The position numbers and the translations under genes were made by a program. Positions 22,445 to 32,505 of a stretch of DNA of 64,000 nucleotides are shown piece after piece (position 1 is the stretch's first letter; each line of letters opens with the position of its first letter). The DNA comes from Anisodus tanguticus (taxonomy: Eukaryota > Streptophyta > Magnoliopsida > Solanales > Solanaceae). The stretch is from the NCBI GenBank assembly GCA_034509755.1, contig CM067544.1:9031501-9095500 (forward strand), read 5' to 3'. The notes beneath the pieces are model-generated. The model searched no databases. It was not told the origin of the DNA and saw nothing but the letters and a program-made list of their open reading frames with translations.

Positions 22445-22819
22445 ATTCATTCGAAAAATTCAGGAATACAAAAATTCTTAAACAATACTCTCAATGTTTA
22501 GCTAAAGCACCCTTTAGTCTATAATCCGATATCACAAAAGAACATCATAAGAATAATTGAATATCAATCCAAAGAACAACTTAAGATTAATCTTATATCA
22601 ACTAAGAGTATTATAAGAACACAGATTATGTATACTTTGATAATTTATGATTAGAACCATACTGGTAAGAGCACAACACCGGCGAGAAGACGATCGAGAG
22701 GATACCCGTAATCGAACTCCCGTGCTCCCAGCGAAAGAAGTACCCGCGGCGGAAGGCAAAGGGGAAAATACAGCCATAGGAGGGTGAGACTACTTCGGTG
22801 ATCCGATTATCTCGCTCGC
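22445..22819 (+). other. Viral RNA leader, right-hand part
   Basis: Sequence between the inferred transcription start and the right junction has no long frame and includes a GC-richer end (about 22680-22819). Joined in the circle to 13885-14033 it would form a leader of roughly 520 bases before the primer-binding site, a normal caulimovirid size. Confidence 0.55.
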
Positions 22820-23002
22820 AGGTATGTGCTTAGACCATGTGTTTCTAATTATGATTTGGATAAGTATATTATCTCGTTGTTATGGTACTTAGACGTTGAT
22901 ATTAGATTATGATTATACTTGTTCCGATGATTGATATAGATTATACTTTTTGATGTTTGGATGGCCGATAGGAGATTATAGACTTAATTATTAAAAAATG
23001 AA
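22820..23002. repeat. Right copy of long duplication flanking the pararetrovirus
   Basis: Partner of 13704-13884. It starts at the same AG|GTATGT step and ends at ATGAA, after which host intron continues (tggtatcacagct). A duplicate splice donor is therefore present at 22822. Confidence 0.9.
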
Positions 23003-23028
23003 TGGTATCACAGCTCCTCCCCTAGAAG

Positions 23029-23137
23029 GAGTCCGCAACTTAATTGATTCAAAAAAGTCGGATTTTAATCCTAAAATACCCACTAAAAAAAGTTACAATA
23101 CTACACTTTGCGCAGAAATTTTCCGCGCAATAGGTAG
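23029..23137 (+). repeat. Left terminal inverted repeat of the MULE
   Basis: Imperfect inverted match to 30298-30420. The first 12 bases and the blocks around TACCCAC and GTTACAATACTAC are the best conserved. Confidence 0.88.
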
Positions 23138-23388
23138 TATTATTTTACTAGCAACCCATGTTTTTAAAATGTTTACTTTTAGTGTAATTACGCAATAAAT
23201 TATTGTGTTTTACAATCAATTATTCATCTATCCATTTGTACTTAATTTGACATGACACTATGACAACTCTATCCATTTTTCTATTTAATATGAATTTTGG
23301 ATGAGGTAAAGACTCATCAATTTCATAAGTTTAAGTCATCTATTTTCAAGTTCTTGAAAAAAAATATTAACTCAAAATTTCATAAAAA

Positions 23389-26300
23389 ATGGCCTCTCCT
23401 CCTTCAACAGTTAAGGTTTCTTTATTTTGGGATGAAGAGATTCTTCATGATAATAATACTGTTCGTTATAGTATTAAATTACAATACTATGTTATGTTTC
23501 CAACTATCTTGGATTATGAAACATTACTCAATGCCATACACAAAAGAATGAAAAGTAATCGTGAGTATGGATTATCTGTAATAGGCAGATATCCAATATC
23601 CATTGCACTGCAAGGTTTAGTGCTTTATGGAGAGTGGAATATCATTGATGATGAGTCTTTGAAGGAATATTTGAGGGCGCCAGAAGAATATAGGGGGTTA
23701 ATCACCCTCAATGTTCTTGAAATATATGTTAAAAAAATACCTCACAGCCATAGTGAAGTCTTGGTCACGACTTATCGTGAAGTCCCTCAAGTTCACCCTA
23801 CTCATGGTAACACTTTTATGGACTTAAGTTCTTATGGAGACATTTTGAGTGGTCAAGTGCCATTTAAATTCTAAGCCATCAATTTAATCAAAATTATAGG
23901 GAAAATTGATAAATATCCATTTTTTAATTATTATTTTGTGTAGTAGCACATGTTTATTATATATATGATAATAGTATATTTTTTTTTATCTTTTTAGGGG
24001 TGATACGCCTGATATGAGTAATATTGGGCAATCGTCTCAGTTCGGTGCAATTGATTATTATCGGTAGGTATACTTTTTATTAATTAAATAATATAAGTAT
24101 TTTGATGTTTAGTATTTACAATACTTGAACTGCCTCTCTATGAAAACTCGCCAGTGATACCAAACGTTGATTTCCGTGCAGTTGATCTTTCTTCAAACCC
24201 TAACAATATTATTCATTATCGGTATGTTCATCACCTTGATATTAAATAATTCACATATATTTTGATGTTGGTATTTAAAATATTATTCATTATCGGTATG
24301 TTCATCACCTTGATATTAAATAATTCACATATATTTTGATGTTGGTATTTAAAATATGTTACCTATTTTTCATGTAGAAAGAGGCCTTACTAGTTGATGA
24401 TGATTATCTAAATCATATAGAAACATCATCGAGTGATAGCGATGATATACCGAATGCAGAGGTATTCGATGACGACGACGTAAATATATCATATAATGAG
24501 ATTGATGTTCATCCTCATAGGAAGGAACAACAATTAGTAGAAATGATGCAAAGTCGGTCATATCAACAAGAACTACTGGCATGAAGCCCAATTCACCAGC
24601 ACGAATCGATGGCATAAAGCCCAATTCAGTGGCATTCTGACATGATTTCATATCTTGACAATCTTCAAAGTCGTGTTGATGTCTTTGTCTTCACCAAAAA
24701 TTATGGAAAGAACCAGTCGATCTTGTAAATGATAAAGTTCACCTTGCAAAATGCATGATGTTCGAATCCAAAAAGGCATTGCAAAGGGCCGTCAAAATTT
24801 ATAGTTTTAAGGAAATAAGGGATTTTAGGGTTGATGATGCAAACCGAAAGATGTGGAGACTAGTTTGCAGACGACACCATCAAGGTTGTCAATGAATGCT
24901 TCGGGGTATTGTTACTCATGATAGTATGTGGACTATCACAAAATTTTACCCACGTCACATTTGTGATGTGGAAGAGAATCAAACAAATCATTTTAATTTA
25001 GATACAAATATGATTTCTCAAGTGTTACTTGTTGACATTGCCAAAACTCCAAGATACCCTATTCGATCAAGTTCATTATAATTTTGACATCAATTAAATT
25101 ATCATTGATAAATGTTGTTTGTTTAAACTTGTCTAGGTTTCCCATCAAAGATTGCATTAGAAACGTTAAGAGAGTATATCGTAAAATGGTAAGCAAGAGA
25201 AAGGGATATCAAGGGCTTAAGCGTGCTTTTGATATGATTTATGATACATGGGAGAGCTCTTTCCCGCAGTTGCCGAGGTATATGACAACTCTACAAAAAT
25301 TCAATCCTGGTACTATTGTAGAGTGGCTTGACACCCAACCTGGTGTGACCGGTAATATTTTTAATTTTATGTTTTGGACATTTCAAACCATGCATTGATG
25401 ATTTTTCTCATTGTCGGTCAGTCATATACATAAATGGCACACATGTGTACGAGATATACGACATCAAGCTATTGATTGCAGTAGGAATGGATGTCATTGG
25501 GTCGATATTCCCTCTTGATTTCGCCATTGCCGCTAACGAGAGCAACGAGATATGTGGATGTTTTTGACACATTTGAGGCGATATGTTATTAAGGAACGTA
25601 TGGGCATATGCATTCTATCTGATTGACATCATGGCATATTGAACAATATGTTTTATTTGGCGAGGTGACAGCCTCCCTTTGCTTACCATCACTTTTGTCT
25701 AAGGCACATAAAGACAAATTTCAAACGGTCTTTAGAAATAGCACACTAAACAAATTGACGTGGGAGGCTTCAATAGAGCATCAAGAAAAAAAAGTTTTTT
25801 GTGCGGATGAAGATGATCAAGACAATGAAGCCATAAGCATATGATTGGTTAAAGACACTCGCCATTGACAAATGGACATTACATGTGGATGAAGGCAGGA
25901 GATGGGGGATGCTAACAACAAATAGCTCGGAGTCATTCAATGGTATGCTAAAATCTAACGGAGGTTGCCCGTTAGTGCAATGGTGGGAATGACTTACAAG
26001 CAAATTGTGGAGCGGTTTGTTGATAGAGCAAGACAAGGCAAAGCCATATTAGCAGATGGTGAAAACTAGATGTCATATCCTACAAAAATATTCGAGTGTC
26101 ATAGGAAAAATGTGAGCTATATAAGATGGCAGTATAACCATGTTGAACATGTGTTTGAAGTCAGGACAATTTCTTATCAAGGTCGAGGAGGAAACATTCA
26201 TACCATTTATGAGATGACTAGAACGTATAGTTGTGGTAAGTGAAAATCATACTACACATGCCGTGTTCACATGCCATTAAGTGTTTCGAGGCAATTAAAA

Positions 26301-26632
26301 ATGATATCAAATTATGTGACATCGAAATATAGCGTCAAAAGTTATCGTAAAACATATGCCGATCGTTTCTACCCACTTGATGATCAGGCTTATTGGCCAA
26401 ACGAGTCATTTTCAATGATTGCTAAAAGGAGTATATCCATAAATTGTGTGTTAACGCACGAACTCGGATTCTCAATCAAATGGATGTTCCGGATAGGACA
26501 TACTCTCGAAGATGCTTGACATGTAAGGAGTTTGGACATGATAAGTGTTTGTGTAACCTACGGGGTCATGATGGTGCAAGTACCTTTGGTGGTGGAAGAA
26601 CCTCTCGTAGTGGAAGAGTCTCTCATGGTTGA
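23389..26632 (+). pseudogene. MULE transposase (MURA-type), decayed
   Basis: Pieces occur in family order. 23389-23874 is a PB1-like N-terminal domain (161 codons, intact). 24370-24740 is an acidic linker. 24725-25080 is the MuDR domain (KCMMFESKKALQRAVKIY, MWRLVCRRHHQGC). 25134-25398 contains WESSFPQLPRYMTTLQKFNP. 25372-25640 is the catalytic core, with FSHCRSVIYINGTHVY and LLIAVGMDVIGSIFPLDFAIAANES. The end has a SWIM-like Cys/His stretch and a CCHC knuckle CLTCKEFGHDKCLC (about 26516-26560). The usual first catalytic Asp (ID-G-TH) is Asn here, and many stops follow, so the enzyme is dead. A 73-bp tandem duplication lies at 24211-24355. Confidence 0.85.
24211..24355. repeat. 73-bp tandem duplication inside the MULE
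   Basis: A block from 'attcattatcggtatgttc' through 'gatgttggtatttaaaat' is present twice in a row, nearly without change, suggesting a recent slip. Confidence 0.85.
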
Positions 26633-26834
26633 AGAACCTCGTGATTTTATGAATGTATTTTAATTCTTCTTGATGTATTCGAATTGTCTTGAATTATGAA
26701 TCTTAAGTATTTTTCTTCTTGTAATGAATTATGTATTATTTTTTATAATGCAGCATCTTGAATTATGCATTTTATCATCAAGAAAATTCTATTGAAAATT
26801 TTCATAACATACAAAAATTAGAAAAGTAATTTAA

Positions 26835-27560
26835 TATTCGCCACTTTCTGGAACCACCTCTTTATCGTCTTCATTTTCATCATCCTCCTTACTTGCATTA
26901 TATTCTTCATCTTCTTCTCCTTCATTTATTTATCCATCGTCCTCGTTGTATTCTAGATCCAAACATCATCATTAGGAGCACTCGTTTGGTTAACACGATA
27001 ATATGACACTCTAGAATCTAATATTTGTGGTAAATATTTTGGAAGACCTATCCATTCTTAAATTATTGGATAAATTGGATAAGAAGAGTCTCGATGAAGA
27101 TTTTTATTTTCTAACAGTTTCCAATGATCTTATTTATCCACTCTTCGAAATTAAGAGTGTCCAAAGCATGATACATATCTAGTGCTTTCTGCATTTCTAA
27201 AATTTCTTTCATCAAATGTTGGATAAAGTAGTGGTTCATCCTTGTTTGGAGGTCTGATATGTAGCAGACAATGCTTGTGGAACAACTAAACTATGCCAGT
27301 GACATAATAACTCATAATCACACATTTTTGAATATAATTGAACCTATTGAAGCTTTTTACCCCAAATTATAGCTCCTTCAGATTTTGAGAAGAGAGTGTC
27401 ACCCTCAGTTATGTGTCCAACAACTTTTAAATCAACATTGATACAAATTGGTTGATTTTCAAAGGGACGAAGAACACCATACCATTTTTCATCAGATAAA
27501 TCCGTATAACATCCTAATATCTCTTTTTCAAAATATGATTTAATTGTGTTTGCGTTTGTT
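26835..27560 (-). pseudogene. MULE-borne acidic-tail protein, decayed
   Basis: On the minus strand, pieces include WYGVLRPFENQPICINVDL, KVVGHITEGDTLFSKSEGAI and MCDYELLCHWHSL. At the downstream end a Glu/Asp-rich tail (EDEEYNASKEDDENEDDKE) finishes near 26835. Stops and frame changes break it. I do not recognise the family. It faces the transposase tail to tail. Confidence 0.45.
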
Positions 27561-27750
27561 TCTATCTACCCATGATGCCTTCTTGAGCTACCCTCCTTTT
27601 TGTCTATTTTTGAATCAACTATTGAATGTAAGTTTTCTAGGCATTTTTAAAATGTGAGTTTTTTTATTTATTTTTACCGAATTAGTTATATAAAAGTTCT
27701 TAACCAAACGAGTTATATAAATATTCCATTATATAAGTGTCATATTTTAC

Positions 27751-28130
27751 GCATGTAAAAGTTGCGCAATATAAGTGTGTCATATAAAGCGATCAAAATC
27801 GAGCATAGTGTTGTCAAATCAAGGATGTCATTCCGAAAATTTATATTTGCGCATGTAAAAATTGCGCAATATAAGTGTGTCATATAAAGCGGTCAAAAGC
27901 GAGCATAGTGTTGTTTAATCAAGGATGTCATTCCAAAAACTCATAATTTGCGCATGTAAAAATTATCCAATATAAGTGTGTCATATAAAGCGGTCAAAAG
28001 CGAGCATAGCGTTGTCAAATCAAGAATGTCATTCCGAAAACTCATATTTTGCGCATGTAAAAATTGTGCAATATAAGTGTATCATATAAAGTGGTCAAAA
28101 GCGAGCATAGTGTTGTCAAATCAAGAAGTA
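27751..28130. repeat. Four ~100-bp tandem repeats inside the MULE
   Basis: A unit starting GCATGTAAAA and containing GCGCAATATAAGTGTGTC and AAAGCGAGCATAG starts at 27751, 27851, 27952 and 28053. The GCGCAAT core also occurs in both terminal inverted repeats, so the units may be transposase-binding or spacer repeats. Confidence 0.88.
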
Positions 28131-28736
28131 GTATATAACATGAATGACAAACTACTAGCATTCACATTAAAACGAGTTATTATGTCATTTTGGAACCAAT
28201 TTTCTGATACTAGTTCTATTACATGTTTCACCCCAGCAAACATATTTGAAGCAATGGTAGAACATGGGAACTAGATGAGGATGATTTTTTAAATACTCAA
28301 ATAATTCGAACCACATATATAATAGAGAATACAATAATACATGAGAGCTGAGTGGAATTGACGTGTTAGAGAGGATGAAATACATAGAATAAAACTTGAG
28401 GGAACTCGGACTCAAACGTTCAAAAAGTCTTGCTACGTCAATGCCTCGTGGTACACCAAAGAGTTCAATTGTGCTCTAAAAGGTTTTCGCAAACAGAACA
28501 ATTGAATGAAAATACGTTGCCTCATGGTAGAATATGATCAACATGGTTTCGTCAGACTCAGATCCAAGTGGGATTCGGACTGTGAGATGTCCGATGAAGA
28601 TGAATCCACGTGATCCTATTAATACTTTTTTATAATAAAGTTGGTAGATACGATCATAATCACACCCCCAAGGGTAGTTGGGAGTTTGCACTTATATAAG
28701 TAGTCTTTCATTTGTTATTAAACTATAACATATTCA

Positions 28737-29281
28737 ATGTCGAGTAGTAGAAATGTAGATTGGTCGGTATTTCTTTCAAATGATTCGAATAGCAGTGGTG
28801 ATGATAACTCAAATCATAGCAGCTATTCCGGTGATTTGAGTTTTCTTGATAACAATGAATTCAAGATAGACGATTTGAAACCCCACCTTCTTATAGTGCG
28901 TAATGATGATTTTTACAATGTAAAATATTCAGATCCACGAGAATATTATTGCGAGGTTACACCGAGAATGGACATATCAGCATGCCGAATCAGAACGTGT
29001 TGTTAGTGACTTGAAAAATCTCAACGCTCAAATCTCAACAAGGTTCTCAATGACCATGCCTCGAACTGATCCACACTCTTGTAGGTTGCCGTACGGAGGA
29101 TTAGAAAAGAAAATAATAGAATGCTAGCAAGACGTTGTAGATTTTATATGCTAAAGTTGGCCCAAGAACAATCATCACCAAAGGGTAGAGAACTAACATC
29201 TACAAAAAGAAGATGTGTCTTAAGAAACTCAAAATATTTTTCTGAGGACGATATTAAGGACTTCTATTTTGATGATGATTA
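28737..29281 (+). pseudogene. MULE-borne acidic protein, split frames
   Basis: A start at 28737 gives 89 codons rich in Ser, Asp and Asn (SNDSNSSGDDNSNHSS). A second frame ending at 29281 gives RRCRFYMLKLAQEQSSPKG and an acidic end (FSEDDIKDFYFDDD). They may be the two ends of one protein broken by frame changes near 29005. Family not recognised; such additional genes are common passengers in large MULEs. Confidence 0.4.
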
Positions 29282-29657
29282 GGGGTTATTTTGGTTCACT
29301 TGCTTAGTTTTTTAGTCATTTAAGTTCCGGACTCATGATTTAATTTTAATTTTTAATTTATGATGAAGTCATCAATTTCAAGAAAATTACTATGTTTTAA
29401 TTTGCTTTGATTGTTATAGTCTATTATTAATTTATATAAGCTTCTTAGAGTTAAAAATACATAAAAAGTTCATCAATTCACCATTTTAAAGAAAACACAA
29501 ATAAATTAGTACATAAAAGGTGTCGATTACATAATACATTAAAAAAATAGAGAAAATACATAATGCATGAAAATGTGCAACTAGTAAAAATAAAATACAT
29601 AAAAATAACAAACTAAATTGAAAATACATAATAACAAAATACATAGAAATAACAAAT

Positions 29658-30230
29658 TTAATAAACAAAATACATAGAAATAATAAACAACAACAAGATA
29701 ACACAAATAATCTTCCAAAATTTCAGTTTTTCTTTCAAAACATTCTTCTCGTGTTGAATGTATCTAAGGTTATCCTTGAAAAACCTTTGTTTTTCTTTGG
29801 ATTCTTTTAGCAAGCCCTCTCGAAGGTCAATTTTTTCTTGAGCTTCCATAAGTCTAAATTGCAAGTCAAACTTCACGGTATCTCTAGTGATACGTGAAGT
29901 CACGGTATCTCTATCAACAAGAGGCTTTTCAAACTTCGCCGTCACCGTTTTGTCCACGGGAATGTCATTTGTCCATCGAAAATATTTGCAACCATTCATA
30001 TCCTATAAACATTACAAGAAAATCAAAATTTGAAAGTAAAATATGTAGATAATGTTTAAAAACAATAAACCCTAAAAACTTGTAAAAATACTTAATTCGA
30101 GCACTTTACAACGACAAAAACGATCATCCGAATTATCTTGGTTCATTGACGTTCTTAGCTTACAATAATAACCGCATTTACAAACACCGGGTTCTATAGC
30201 AAAGTTTGACGTTTCGAAACTTTGAGACAT
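29658..30230 (-). CDS. GRF-type zinc-finger/coiled-coil protein, MULE-borne
   Basis: Exon 1 begins at the ATG at 30230 and reads PGVCKCGYYCKLRTSMNQDN then DRFCRC. An intron follows, ending TTTATAG at 30003. Exon 2 (30002-29658) starts with NGCKYFRWTNDI and continues as a long charged helix (QFRLMEAQEKIDLREGLLKE, NLRYIQHEKNVLKEKLKF) and a hydrophobic C-terminal segment (ICVILLLFIISMYFV). The Cys pattern CxCG...C...C plus CxYFRW matches plant GRF zinc fingers with a coiled coil and tail anchor. The stated span covers both exons. It starts about 70 bases inside the right inverted repeat region. Function unknown. Confidence 0.65.
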
Positions 30231-30297
30231 GATTTTCAGGGGCTAAAGTATGGTAAAAGAGTGAAAATGGAGCTAAGTATTTAGAGTTTATATTAAA

Positions 30298-30420
30298 AAC
30301 CTATTGCGCAAGCAATAGGACTTAACAATATTTCCTGCGCAAAATGTAGTATTGTAACTTTTTTTTGGTGGGTATTTATGTTCAAAATCCCACAAAATGA
30401 GTTACTTAAGTTGTGGACTC
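30298..30420 (-). repeat. Right terminal inverted repeat of the MULE
   Basis: Reverse-complement partner of 23029-23137, ending GGACTC before the target duplication ccctagaag. Confidence 0.88.
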
Positions 30421-30740
30421 CCCTAGAAGGGACCCTGGCTTTCTTGAGGGTTGGTAAGTGTCTCTCATGATCTCTCTCTCCCTCTATCTACTTTATTGTG
30501 TCCTAACGGATCCAGAGCAGGTTCAACGAGGCTAAAATAACATACATATGAAAAAGAAATTAAGTTTACAGTAATATAAAAATCATATTCATTCTGAACT
30601 CAATCAAATCCTAGATCCGCCGTGGGAGCAAGATTGTTTATGATTTCCTTTTTAATGTAGTCTGGCGGCTGGCAGCTCTGTGTTACTGTTGCCTCGTCGA
30701 TGAATGTTGCTGCGACCCTTCCATCATCTTTACGTGCTGA

Positions 30741-31084
30741 TCATCCGTTGATACTCTACCTGCAGTACTATTCAAAATGTATAAATCTGTGCACCTTTCT
30801 TAGAGATCTGAATATATTTATGTAGTTATCTTCATTTGTGAGGCCATGCATCAAATGTTTGTTCCCTTGTTTGCATAAACGTACGCAACACGCACAGATC
30901 TTTCAGTTAATATTTGTTGCTCTCTTTCAAGTTTCAACTAATATCTGATCTTGTGTATTAATCTATATATCCCTCTTTTTCTTCTACAAATGTTTCTATA
31001 ACCACAACTTTTATATACAGGTTCAGAGCGATCGAAGTCACAACTTACGTCTCATTCGAAAAAAATGTGATTTGAAATGTGACA
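30741..31084. other. CYSTM downstream region, no further gene
   Basis: Probable 3' untranslated and flanking sequence of the CYSTM gene. No coding signal recognised. Confidence 0.5.
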
Positions 31085-31335
31085 AAATACCCACAATCTT
31101 ATATGAAGATAATGCAGCAGGCATTGCTCAATTGAAGGGATGATTCATAAAAGGAGATAAGACAAAGCACATTTCACCAAAGTTGTTCTTCACACATGAG
31201 CTCCAAAAAAATGTGATATCAACGTGCAACAGATTCGTTCAAGTGATAATATGGCGAATTTGTTCATAGTCTCTACATAAAGTGGTACTATGCTAAGACT
31301 CAATGTTGGTATTTTCGAGAAGATGGTACATTACA
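31085..31335 (+). pseudogene. Copia RNase H end fragment
   Basis: Frames with small shifts read ILYEDNAAGIAQLKG, FIKGDKTKHISPKLFFTHEL and a later STFEKMVHY-like end. This is the C-terminal RNase H region of a Copia pol. In-frame stops are present. It lines up with the 3' LTR at 32092-32282. Confidence 0.75.
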
Positions 31336-31339
31336 AATT

Positions 31340-31882
31340 GAAATGCGATAGATAAATGGTCAATCTTCATCTCTTTTGTTTCGTGTATATAGTGTGTCTC
31401 TCGTAGTGTATATCTTGTGTATATGTGTGGGGTTGGTCACTGATTTTCGTCACAGTTTGCTCACTGTTTTGAGCTGTTTTTCAGTCACGTATTGTGCTGT
31501 TTTTCTGTGTTATTTCCGTCTGTTTTCTGCCTGTTGTGCAATCCAGAATTGAGCCAACAACAGCTCAATATATAGCATGAAAGAGGGGTTGTCCAACTGC
31601 CAAAAACAAGGTTGTTAATGGCCATTAGAAGGGCATTAAACAACCAAGTAATGGTTGTTAAAGGCCATTGAAAAAGGCTGCCCAACTGCCCAAGTAATGG
31701 GCTGTTAATGGAGGAGTTAATCAGCCAAATAATGGCTGGTTAATGCTCCAGAAAACGATCTAACGGTAGGCGAAAGCTTTCCGAAACTGCGGGACCAAAT
31801 TGTAAATATTGAAACTTCGGGGACCAAACTGTACATATGAAACTTCGGGGATCAAACCGTACATCACTCAAGCATTTGGCCC
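31340..31882 (-). mobile_element. LTR fragment related to the TGTTGG solo LTRs
   Basis: It shares with 53739-55096 the blocks 'tatagtgtgt.tct.gtagtg', 'tttgctcactgttttg', 'caatatatagcatg' and the 'ggaccaaactgtaca' repeats, in the same order and orientation. The GC-rich U3 part of the other copies is absent, so it is truncated or from a variant subfamily. It lies inside the Copia 3' end (31085-32282). Boundaries are approximate. Confidence 0.65.
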
Positions 31883-32091
31883 GAAGTCCTCATCGGGGGG
31901 TTAATACATGTACTCTTTTTTCGTATAAGGTTTTGTTCTACGTTTTCTTTGTAAGATTTTTAATGAGGCAACCAAAATATATATTATTAGAAATGTGTAC
32001 TCTTTTTCCTTCACTAGAATTTTTCCCACTGAATTATTTTTTCTATTAAGGTTTTAACGAGACACATTATCTATGAACATCCAAGAGGGAG

Positions 32092-32282
32092 TGTTATGAA
32101 ATACATATCCTCCTTACACATTCACTAACATTTTGTATGTTACATGTATTAATATTTAATTTTGTAATCTCAATTGGGTGGTTTCATTCTATAAGTTGAG
32201 ATGTTAATATTTGCCTCCCCTCTTCTCTACTTCTTTGTCTACATCTCTTGTCTTATATTGTTATTGCTATCATTTTATAACA
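32092..32282 (+). repeat. Copia 3' LTR
   Basis: It starts TGTTAT and ends ATAACA, a perfect inverted terminus, and follows a purine tract (CCAAGAGGGAG) and the 'aatgaggcaac' type region seen ahead of Copia 3' LTRs. The rest of the element upstream, except the RNase H end, is gone. Confidence 0.75.
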
Positions 32283-32505
32283 ATTTTACACTATTTTAAA
32301 AAACATTTTTTTAATTAAGCTGAGTCTAAACGCGTTACCGTTTTAAATAGACGAAAATCTCAAAAGGCATTTTTTAAAGTTATCTTTGCCACTTTACTGG
32401 AAGCTTTTCTTCGGGAAAAATTGTTTTTATTGCATTGGGATAGGCGGGGGAAAATGTGTGAGAGAATTACAAGGTAGAGAATAAATATGATTTTACACAT
32501 TATTC

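Larger units (their letters stand above)
13885..22819 (+). mobile_element. Endogenous pararetrovirus (Caulimoviridae), about one genome unit
   Basis: Between the two long duplications lies 8.9 kb with caulimovirid gene order: primer-binding site, coiled-coil frame, movement-protein-position frame, small frames, coat protein with zinc knuckle, protease-reverse transcriptase-RNase H, a last frame, intergenic repeats, promoter and leader. There is no integrase and there are no LTRs, as expected for a pararetrovirus that entered the genome passively. The separate last frame after pol resembles Caulimovirus/Solendovirus layouts rather than Badnavirus; genus is not settled. The coding strand is strikingly A-rich. 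The circle seems opened inside the leader: the right end is leader, and the left 150 bases lead into the primer-binding site. Frame breaks in many genes show it is an inactive relic. Confidence 0.9.
23029..30420 (+). mobile_element. Mutator-like element (MULE), 7.4 kb, with extra genes
   Basis: The element starts GAGTCCGCAACTTAA and ends TTAAGTTGTGGACTC. These inverted ends extend over roughly 110-120 bases (23029-23137 and 30298-30420), sharing TACCCAC, AAAAAAAGTTACAATACTAC and GCGCAATAGGT. A 9-bp target duplication ccctagaag sits at 23020-23028 and 30421-30429. Long inverted ends plus a 9-bp duplication are Mutator hallmarks. Inside are a decayed MURA-type transposase, an acidic-tailed minus-strand remnant, four 100-bp tandem repeats, an acidic plus-strand frame and a GRF-type zinc-finger gene on the minus strand. 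It landed in the CYSTM gene exactly at the intron 2/exon 3 boundary. Confidence 0.92.
13506..30740 (+). pseudogene. CYSTM-type small membrane protein gene, split by two insertions
   Basis: Four exons fit a CYSTM (cysteine-rich transmembrane module) protein. Exon 1, 13506-13548, encodes MNEPPKYAYPYPAQ. Exon 2, 13666-13705, encodes GYYQGPPVMPPPQ. Exon 3, 30427-30453, encodes RRDPGFLEG. Exon 4, 30661-30740, encodes a Cys-rich tail with CYCC, DECCCDPS and a stop at 30738. CYSTM proteins are short tail-anchored proteins linked in other plants to stress tolerance. Intron 2 now spans about 16.7 kb because it holds a pararetrovirus and a Mutator-like element. Splice signals at 13706 (GT) and 30425-30426 (AG) survive. 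Exon 4 carries a 7-bp tandem duplication (CTGGCGG/CTGGCAG, 30662-30675) that puts the Cys tail out of frame, so the gene is probably dead unless that is an assembly error. Confidence 0.75.

Noticed and set aside
13704..23002. Viral LTRs as explanation of the long direct repeats
   Set aside because: The repeats start at a host splice donor, continue host intron on the outer side, and lack TG/CA termini; the virus family has no LTRs.
27751..28130. CRISPR-like array
   Set aside because: The repeats are adjacent, about 100 bp, without unique spacers, inside a plant transposon.
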